Shown piece after piece: positions 1 to 4,487 of a stretch of DNA of 9,048 bases. A program made the position numbers and the translations under genes. Positions within the stretch are counted from its first letter, which is position 1. Each line of letters starts with the position of its first letter. Source of the stretch: Actinomycetota bacterium (GTDB lineage Bacteria > Actinomycetota > Thermoleophilia > Solirubrobacterales > 70-9); the NCBI GenBank assembly GCA_005884305.1, contig VAYL01000150.1, forward strand, positions 1 to 9,048, read 5' to 3'. The notes under the pieces are model-generated. The model did no database searches. It saw nothing but the letters and a program-made list of their open reading frames with translations, and had not been told where the DNA came from.

Positions 1-431
1 GAGGGCAGACGGGTGACGTCAGCCTGGGAGATGACCCGGCGTTCGCGAAGGGCGGCGACAAATCTGTGCAGCGGCTCGAGCTGGATGTGCGCGGCTGCCC
101 CGATCCGCAGTCCCGTGTCGGCGCCGCCTGCGCGGCGCGCCTCGGCGACAGCGACGTCGACGCCGGCGAGGACCTTCCTCGCCTCCGGGGCGAAAGTGGC
201 GCCTGCCTCGGTCAGCTCGATCCCGCCGCTGCGGCGATGGAAGAGCTCAACTCCGAGCCGGCCCTCCAGCTTCCGGATCGCCTGCGAGAGCGGCGGCTGC
301 GAGATGTGCAGGCGCTTGGCCGCGCGTCCGAAATGCCCCTCCTCGGCCACGGCCAGGAAGTAGCGCAGGAGCCGAAGCTCGATTCCCTCGGCGCCTAGCG
401 GGCTGATCGGTTGGGCGGCAGCGGATTGCAT
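1..431 (-). CDS. LysR-type transcriptional regulator (partial, C-terminal part beyond the left edge)
   Basis: A minus-strand frame of 143 codons is open from ATG 431 to the window edge. Residues ~17-75 are a classic LysR winged helix-turn-helix, with 'LRYFLAVAEEGHFGRAA' followed by 'LHISQPPLSQAIRKLE' and 'LGVELFHRR'. Next comes the linker helix 'LTEAGATFAPEARKVL', then the first strand of the effector domain ('GLRIGAAAHIQLEPLH'). The family binds DNA as tetramers and commonly controls a divergent or neighbouring gene in response to a small inducer; the effector here cannot be read because most of the sensing domain lies outside the window. ATG 431 is the only upstream Met and leaves about 16 residues before the usual family start. 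No good Shine-Dalgarno precedes it, so the start is uncertain. The gene is divergent from the XRE-MEDS gene, and a 12-bp palindrome lies in the shared upstream region. Confidence 0.9.
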   Translation of the reverse strand, partial: MQSAAAQPISPLGAEGIELRLLRYFLAVAEEGHFGRAAKRLHISQPPLSQAIRKLEGRLGVELFHRRSGGIELTEAGATFAPEARKVLAGVDVAVAEARRAGGADTGLRIGAAAHIQLEPLHRFVAALRERRVISQADVTRLP

Positions 432-444
432 GTCACATTGAGTC

Positions 445-456
445 TGTCAGCTGACA
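445..456. promoter_or_regulatory. Perfect 12-bp palindrome between divergent regulators (candidate operator)
   Basis: TGTCAGCTGACA is its own reverse complement. It sits 13 bp upstream of the LysR start (431) and 60 bp upstream of the XRE-MEDS start (517). A further half-like element, TGTCA, lies at 431-435. Directly to its right a weak plus-strand promoter can be drawn: TACACA (457-462), a 17-base spacer, and TATCCT (480-485), which would give a leader of about 25 bases ending in AGGAG before ATG 517. The symmetric site would then touch the -35 element. Symmetry and position are seen; binding by LysR or by the XRE protein is inference. Confidence 0.4.
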
Positions 457-516
457 TACACAAACTAGCGCATGCCGGGTATCCTCCGCCCCGAGCGGGA
501 GCGAGGAGTGCCCGAG

Positions 517-1269
517 ATGTCCGCGCCAAGCGAGTCGGTAATCGGAACCCGAGTCAAGAGGGGGAGGGAGCGGCTTGGGTGGACTCGGGAGGAATTGGCT
601 TTCCGGTCGGGGATCAGCTGGTCCGCGATCGCCCAGATCGAGTCAAGCCGACGCCGGAACCTGCGACCCGCGACGCTCTCGTCGCTCGCGGACACGCTCG
701 GAGTCACCATCGACTATCTGGTCAGGGGCGGGCCTACCGGCCCCGTGCTGGAGCACCTCGCGCTTGTGTATGCGAGCGATGAGGAATTCGTCGCCGTGGC
801 CGGGCCCTTCCTCACGGCTGGGATCGAGCGGTCCGAGGCGGTGCTCGCGGTTACGACACCGAAGAACATCCGACTCCTGCGCCGGAACATCGGCGCCTCG
901 CGCGAGGTCGAGTTCGCCGACTTCGCCGCGAGATTCGACGCGCCGACGTCCGCGGTCGCGGGCTTCGGCGACTTCGCCCGCACCGCGCTCGGGGATGGGG
1001 CGAGCTGGGTAAGGATCCTCGCCGAGCCGATCTGGAGCGGCAGATCGCCGTCCGAGGTGCGCCGATGGACCCGCCTTGAATCCCTCCTGAACATCGCGTT
1101 CGGCTCCTGGCCGGTGACGATGCTCTGCCCGTACGACGAGCGTGTCGTGCCGGCGAAGGTGCTTCGGCAGGTGCGGGCGACCCATCCGCAGACCATCACG
1201 AGTGAGGGTATGCAGGAAGGCTCCGGCCAGTTCGATCCCGCCGGATTCATCCTGGAGCCCGGGAATTGA
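517..1269 (+). CDS. XRE-family regulator with C-terminal MEDS sensory domain (DcmR-like architecture)
   Basis: This 250-residue protein has two domains. Residues ~8-68 are an XRE/Cro-type helix-turn-helix ('GTRVKRGRERLGWTREELAFRSGIS', 'IAQIES', 'LADTLGVTIDYLV'), which should bind DNA. Residues ~77-235 match the MEDS domain (methanogen/methylotroph DcmR sensory): 'EHLALVYASDEEFVAVAGPFLTAGI', 'EAVLAVTTPKN', 'VRILAEPIWSGRSPSEV', 'LLNIAF' and 'CPYDERVVP', ending near 'THP'. DcmR, the family namesake, is the repressor of a dichloromethane dehalogenase gene and has this HTH-MEDS order; the ligand here is unknown. I chose ATG 517 because AGGAG (504-508) lies 8 bases upstream. An in-frame GTG at 508 and an ATG at 472 are alternatives with poorer ribosome sites. 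The gene is divergent from the LysR gene and convergent with the MFS exporter, so any control of the exporter would have to act in trans. Confidence 0.85.
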   Translation: MSAPSESVIGTRVKRGRERLGWTREELAFRSGISWSAIAQIESSRRRNLRPATLSSLADTLGVTIDYLVRGGPTGPVLEHLALVYASDEEFVAVAGPFLTAGIERSEAVLAVTTPKNIRLLRRNIGASREVEFADFAARFDAPTSAVAGFGDFARTALGDGASWVRILAEPIWSGRSPSEVRRWTRLESLLNIAFGSWPVTMLCPYDERVVPAKVLRQVRATHPQTITSEGMQEGSGQFDPAGFILEPGN

Positions 1270-1277
1270 CCCCGGGC
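1257..1277 (+). terminator. Stem-loop over the stop codon of the XRE-MEDS gene (candidate terminator)
   Basis: GCCCGGG (1257-1263) pairs perfectly with CCCGGGC (1271-1277) across a 7-base loop that contains the TGA stop. No T-run follows, so it is not a textbook intrinsic terminator, although high-GC actinobacteria often use hairpins without U-tracts. Its place at the convergent end of two genes fits a terminator. Confidence 0.35.
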
Positions 1278-1324
1278 GGGGCCATCCGCGAGATCGGAGG
1301 CGAGCTCCAGAGATCGTACGTCGG

Positions 1325-2968
1325 CTAGTTCCGGCCTCGGCGCCCAGAGGCCGGACCAGGGCCCGCTTCGCCGGTGCCCAGCGGGACGCCCGGTAGGTCG
1401 CCGGCGAACCAGAGTGCCAGGAGCGCGAACAGGGAGGCCGCGAGCACCGCCCGCTTGAGCGCCTCGATCTGGGCCTCGCTGTAATGGTTCAGAACGGCCG
1501 TCGCCTCGTCGGGCGGCAGGCCGGCCTTGGACACCGTCGCTTCCGCCTGGGGTTTGGAGATCATCGCGACGCCCTGGTCGGTTGCGTCGACGAGCTGTTG
1601 CTGGACATCGGCGGGGATCGACTCGTCGGCGAGCACGTTCTCGTGAAATCCGCTCGTCAGCCCAGCCAAGAGCACCGCCCCGATCAGCGCCGTGCCAAGG
1701 GACGAACCGAGGCTCTGCGCGGCGCCTTGCAGGCCACCGACTTCGCTGCTCCGCGATCGCTCGACCGAGGACATGACGACGTTCCCAAGCTGGGAGACGA
1801 CAAAACCGACCCCGGCCCCGAAGAGCGCCAAGGACACCGAGAACACCGGCGACGCAAGCGAGGGAGAGATCGAGGACATCAAACCGATCAGGCCCACGAA
1901 GAGAATCGCCAGGCCAATGCGCACGATGCGTCGTGGCGCCACACGGTCCGCAAGGCGTCCGCCGAGGATCGCCGCAACGATCATCGCGACCGAGATCGGA
2001 AGGATCGCGATCCCGGTGTCGAGCGCATCCTTGCCGAGGACCAGCTGCAGGTAGAGCGGCAACGCGAAGAAGGAGCCGGCCATGATCAGGTACGAGGCGA
2101 CGAACATCGTGAGCCCACCTCGAAGCTGCGGAAGCCGCAGCAGGTCGGGACGCAGCAGCGGTATGCGGTCCATGCGCATCTGGCGCTGCTCCCAGCGGCG
2201 GAACACCAAGAGCACCACGACGCCGGCGGCGATGATGAACGGCACCGCGGAAAGGCCGAAGGGCGTGATCTCGGTGCCTCCGATCGTCAGCGCGCCGGTC
2301 GGTGTGATGAGTCCCCACTGGCTGCTCTTCAGGATCCCGAAGACGACGAGGCCGAGTCCCAGCGCCGACAGCACGGCGCCCACCACATCGAGCTTCTCGC
2401 GAGTCGTGGGTGGAGGTGAATCCTTGATACTCCGAATGCCGAACACGAGAATCGCGATCACGACCACCGTCTCGGCGGCGAACACGACGCGCCATGTCAG
2501 CGCGCTGGTGACAAACCCTCCGATCAACGGTCCGGCAGCGACGCCGGCGCCGGCGATGCCGCCGAGGAGACCGAAGGCAAGCGCGCGCTCCTTGCCCTCG
2601 TAGTTAGTTGCGGTGAGCGCCGCGATCGCGGGAATCACCAACACGGCGCCAAAGCCCTCCACGAATGACCAGCCGCCCAGCAGGACACCCACATTCGGGC
2701 TGAGGGCCGTGATCAGGGAGCCGGTGCCGTAAACCCCGAGCCCGATCGCAAAGATCCGGCGTCTCCCATACATGTCCCCGAGCTTGGCTCCGGTGAGCAT
2801 GAAGGCGGCCATCACGAGCGCGTAGGCAGTGATCGCAAGCTGCACCGCGGGAACGGTCGTGTCGAGGTCCGCGACCACCTGCGAGATCGACACGTTCATG
2901 ACGGTCGTGTCGAGCACCATCACGAACTGCGCCGAGCCGAGGATGAGGATCGTCGCTCGGTTTTTCAT
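1325..2968 (-). CDS. MFS transporter, DHA2 family (EmrB/QacA-type 14-TM drug:H+ antiporter)
   Basis: A 547-residue integral membrane protein that should exchange protons for drugs or other small hydrophobic compounds at the cytoplasmic membrane. Visible DHA2 hallmarks are 'LDTTVMNVSISQV' in TM1 (~29-41), motif A 'GAKLGDMYGRRR' (~60-71), motif C 'GIAGAGVAAGPLIGG' (~137-151) and the late 'QGAAQSLGSSLGTALIG' motif (~414-430). A long polar loop (~441-506) precedes the last TM helix, as is usual in 14-TM members. Length is normal for the family. I prefer ATG 2968 ('MKNRATILILGSAQFVMVLD'), which starts at the first membrane segment; AGGA lies only 2 bases upstream of it, which is close. ATG 2998 would add 10 charged residues and has no ribosome site. 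It stands alone on its strand; the convergent XRE-MEDS gene and the LysR gene are candidate regulators only by proximity. The substrate cannot be read from sequence. Confidence 0.9.
   Translation of the reverse strand: MKNRATILILGSAQFVMVLDTTVMNVSISQVVADLDTTVPAVQLAITAYALVMAAFMLTGAKLGDMYGRRRIFAIGLGVYGTGSLITALSPNVGVLLGGWSFVEGFGAVLVIPAIAALTATNYEGKERALAFGLLGGIAGAGVAAGPLIGGFVTSALTWRVVFAAETVVVIAILVFGIRSIKDSPPPTTREKLDVVGAVLSALGLGLVVFGILKSSQWGLITPTGALTIGGTEITPFGLSAVPFIIAAGVVVLLVFRRWEQRQMRMDRIPLLRPDLLRLPQLRGGLTMFVASYLIMAGSFFALPLYLQLVLGKDALDTGIAILPISVAMIVAAILGGRLADRVAPRRIVRIGLAILFVGLIGLMSSISPSLASPVFSVSLALFGAGVGFVVSQLGNVVMSSVERSRSSEVGGLQGAAQSLGSSLGTALIGAVLLAGLTSGFHENVLADESIPADVQQQLVDATDQGVAMISKPQAEATVSKAGLPPDEATAVLNHYSEAQIEALKRAVLAASLFALLALWFAGDLPGVPLGTGEAGPGPASGRRGRN
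1330..1355 (-). terminator. 9-bp stem-loop at the 3' end of the MFS gene (candidate terminator)
   Basis: TCCGGCCTC (1330-1338) and GAGGCCGGA (1347-1355) form a perfect 9-bp inverted repeat with an 8-base loop, inside the last codons of the exporter gene and ending 3 bases before its stop codon. There is no U-tract on the minus strand after it. Together with the hairpin at 1257-1277 it brackets the 55-bp convergent gap, so both transcripts could end here. It may also simply reflect the Gly/Pro/Arg-rich tail it encodes. Confidence 0.35.
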
Positions 2969-3145
2969 GGTCCTACCGCGATCGCAACGAGCCGCCATGG
3001 GTCGCGCTCGTAGCAGACGGCCCCCGCGGTGAGCATTGAGAGAACGACGATCGGTCCGTAAACGGTCCCGGCAATCGTTTCCGTATTGCGGTGCAGAAGC
3101 CGACGGGCCTTCACGCCCGCATCATCCGCGGGGGAACGGTCAGAC

Positions 3146-3157
3146 CCTCCTAGGAGG
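3146..3157. repeat. 12-bp perfect palindrome across the SHOCT stop codon
   Basis: CCTCCTAGGAGG is self-complementary and includes the TAG stop of the SHOCT gene (3150-3152, minus strand). As RNA it could only form a very short hairpin with no real loop, so a terminator is doubtful. A second weak stem (CGGGC 3104-3108 with GCCCG 3115-3119, loop 6) follows about 30 bases downstream in the minus direction and is the better, still weak, terminator candidate. Confidence 0.25.
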
Positions 3158-3416
3158 CGAGCACCTTTGCCTTTTGGGCGGCGAACTCCTCGTCGGTGAG
3201 GACACCCTTCTCGTGCAGCTCACCGAGCTCCTTGAGCCGCTCGATTGGGTCTGCCTGCGGCGGTGGTGCCGCGGCTGGTGGTGGCTCAGCGTAGGCCTGC
3301 TGGGGTTCCTGCTGAGCCCAGCGCTCCCCCTGACGACGCGATACGCGGTTGCTGACGGCGGTCGCCGTTCCAGCGACCACCGCGGTCCGTGCCATCCCTC
3401 GTAGCAATCCTGGCAT
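3150..3416 (-). CDS. SHOCT-domain small protein
   Basis: An 88-residue protein. Residues ~57-88 are a SHOCT (short C-terminal) domain: 'DPIERLKELGELHEKGVLTDEEFAAQKAKVLAS', a two-helix module with the conserved 'L..L...G.LT.EEF...K..L' pattern. SHOCT domains are thought to mediate oligomerisation or binding; no enzymatic role is known. Residues ~8-22 are Ala/Val/Thr-rich and mildly hydrophobic ('MARTAVVAGTATAVSNRVSRRQ'), and residues ~34-56 are a Gln/Ala/Pro linker. ATG 3416 is well supported by AAAGGAGGAG just upstream. The start lies 17 bp after the stop of the DUF6325 gene and the ribosome site fills that gap, so the two form an operon with DUF6325 first. The stop codon lies inside a 12-bp palindrome (3146-3157). 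Exact role unknown. Confidence 0.85.
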   Translation of the reverse strand: MPGLLRGMARTAVVAGTATAVSNRVSRRQGERWAQQEPQQAYAEPPPAAAPPPQADPIERLKELGELHEKGVLTDEEFAAQKAKVLAS

Positions 3417-3433
3417 CGGCTCCTCCTTTCCTC

Positions 3434-3868
3434 TCAGGCCTTCTCGAGCGCATCAAGCGCGGCGAGGACGGCTTGGACCGGGATCCGGCCGTTGGCGACC
3501 AGTTGGCCTCCAGAGCGCCGGACGGCGGTCGCGAACGGAGCCGCCCACCGGTTCTCGAACACCAGAAGGGCTCCCGTCGAACCGGGCTCCAGCGCCGAGC
3601 CGGCGTCCTCGACGTCCTCCTCGGACACGAGCCCTGACGAGGCGCCTTCGAACACCTGCAGCTCCTCGACCTCCTTGCCGATGTCGGCGATCTCCAGGGC
3701 CCTGACGGTGCCGTCCTCGTCCTTGGCAATGAACGCCAAATCGAGTATGCGAATGAGCCCACGGTCGACGAGGTCGACCACGATCGACGCAATCTCGCCG
3801 GTTGGCCTCGGCCTGGCCCATTCGATCAACAGATAGTCGATCGGCCCCATCTCTTCGAGCTCGTCCAT
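3434..3868 (-). CDS. DUF6325 family protein
   Basis: A 144-residue soluble acidic protein matching what I know of the DUF6325 family: 'MGPIDYLLIEW' near the N-terminus, 'GEIASIVVDLVDRGLIRILDLAFIAKDEDGTVRALEIADI' (~24-63), 'GLVSEEDVEDAGSALEPGSTGALLVFENRWAAPFATAVRRSGGQLVANGRIP' (~79-130) and a C-terminal Ala/Leu helix. Related DUF1269-type proteins carry a central glycine-rich membrane segment; none is seen here. Family members are common in actinobacteria beside SHOCT proteins, as here, but no reaction is known. The start is ambiguous: GAAAGGA (3880-3886) is 11 bases from ATG 3868 and 5 bases from an in-frame GTG at 3874, so GTG 3874 (two residues longer) is equally likely. First gene of a two-gene operon with the SHOCT gene. 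Confidence 0.85.
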   Translation of the reverse strand: MDELEEMGPIDYLLIEWARPRPTGEIASIVVDLVDRGLIRILDLAFIAKDEDGTVRALEIADIGKEVEELQVFEGASSGLVSEEDVEDAGSALEPGSTGALLVFENRWAAPFATAVRRSGGQLVANGRIPVQAVLAALDALEKA

Positions 3869-3909
3869 GCTCACGAAAATCCTTTCACGCGGTTCGGACT
3901 CCTTCGGCA

Positions 3910-3915
3910 ATCCTA
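3910..3915 (-). promoter_or_regulatory. Candidate -10 element for the DUF6325-SHOCT operon
   Basis: On the minus strand TAGGAT (3915 to 3910) matches TANNAT and would start RNA near 3903. That leaves a leader of about 30-35 bases carrying GAAAGGA before the DUF6325 start. No convincing -35 is seen at 16-19 bases upstream. It lies downstream of the 3945-3960 hairpin, which would separate this unit from the secreted-protein gene. Confidence 0.25.
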
Positions 3916-3944
3916 GATCAAGCACCCATGAGCCGCTGGCGCCC

Positions 3945-3960
3945 CGCCGCGCGAGCGGCG
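3945..3960 (-). terminator. 6-bp stem with tetraloop between the secreted-protein gene and the DUF6325 gene
   Basis: CGCCGC (3945-3950) pairs with GCGGCG (3955-3960) around a 4-base loop, about 50 bases after the stop of the secreted-protein gene and upstream of the DUF6325 operon. Very stable for its size but without a U-tract. Plausible as a terminator for the upstream gene; short GC hairpins also arise easily in DNA of this composition. Confidence 0.3.
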
Positions 3961-4011
3961 ACTGTCCGGAGTGAATGGTGCGGCTGACGTCGATTGGGCC
4001 GTCGCTGCGGG

Positions 4012-4374
4012 TTAGACCTTGATCGTCTTGCTGAAGGCGCGCTTGCAGGCGCTGGTTCCCTTTGCGAAGGCATAGAACTTGCCGTGAGCCAGCCCGGAGT
4101 TACCGGTGTCCCATCGGCCTTCGCTGTCGGTGGTGTCCTTGAAGAGCTTCGTGTCCGCGCTCCGATTCTGTGAAGCGCCCTTCTGCTTGTAGACCTTGAC
4201 CGTGCGGTTCTTCACGCACCTGGCCCGCGAGCTCTTCACCTTCCCCTGAAATCCGTCGCCGTTGTATCTGATGGTGACGGTGCTTGCTGCCTTCCCGCGG
4301 GCGACCGCTGTGCCCGCCATCGCCAGCGCCCCGCAGAGCAGCATGACGACGAGGGCAATTGAAAGCTTCTTCAT
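4012..4374 (-). CDS. Small secreted protein with one disulfide-capable domain, function unknown
   Basis: A 120-residue protein with a clear Sec signal peptide: 'MKK' then a hydrophobic core (residues 4-20) and an AVA cleavage motif near residue 25. Cys14 in the core lacks a lipobox (Leu at -1), so it is probably secreted rather than a lipoprotein. The mature part is short and basic: 'STVTIRYNGDGFQGKVKS', then 'RCVKNRTVKVYKQKG' with Cys53, 'DTTDSEGRWDTG' (~80-91) and a C-terminal Cys110 near 'FSKTIKV'. This pattern resembles a beta-sandwich domain recurrent in secreted proteins of Solirubrobacterales ('F.G.V.S....C...R.V.VYK....T.SEG.W'); Cys53-Cys110 is a likely disulfide. That resemblance is from memory. 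Strong ribosome site AGGAGG (4383-4388) lies 8 bases before ATG 4374. No enzymatic motif is seen. Confidence 0.75.
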   Translation of the reverse strand: MKKLSIALVVMLLCGALAMAGTAVARGKAASTVTIRYNGDGFQGKVKSSRARCVKNRTVKVYKQKGASQNRSADTKLFKDTTDSEGRWDTGNSGLAHGKFYAFAKGTSACKRAFSKTIKV

Positions 4375-4396
4375 TTTTCGCGCCTCCTTTGCGCTT

Positions 4397-4420
4397 TGCA
4401 GCCGGCGTACGCCGGCTGCA
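4397..4420. repeat. 24-bp perfect palindrome between nrdJ and the secreted-protein gene
   Basis: Each 12-base half reads TGCAGCCGGCGT on its own strand, and symmetry is complete over 24 bases. As RNA it folds into a stem of up to 10 bp with a GTAC tetraloop. On the minus strand it ends 8 bases before the AGGAGG site of the secreted-protein gene. There is therefore no room for a promoter between the palindrome and that gene: either it is a 5'-leader hairpin or operator of the secreted-protein gene, or it is a leaky end of the nrdRJ transcript. No U-tract follows on the minus strand. Confidence 0.5.
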
Positions 4421-4432
4421 TTGGTCGGCCCG

Positions 4433-4438
4433 ACCCTA
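4433..4438 (-). promoter_or_regulatory. Candidate -10 element for the secreted-protein gene
   Basis: Minus-strand TAGGGT (4438 to 4433) has the TANNNT pattern common in actinobacteria. RNA would start near 4426, placing the 24-bp palindrome at about +6 to +30 of the transcript. No good -35 is seen. This is weak evidence on its own. Confidence 0.2.
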
Positions 4439-4487
4439 CACCGGCGGTTCAGCGCGCCAGTCCGTCTGCATATGCGACGACGGCTAC

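Noticed and set aside
714..2495. 593-codon minus-strand open frame over the XRE-MEDS and MFS genes
   Set aside because: It is an Arg-rich shadow frame crossing two genes with clear domains, and it shows no motif of its own.
4397..4420. Palindrome as a standard intrinsic terminator of nrdJ
   Set aside because: No U-tract follows on the minus strand, and the next gene's ribosome site lies 8 bases away, leaving no room for its promoter.
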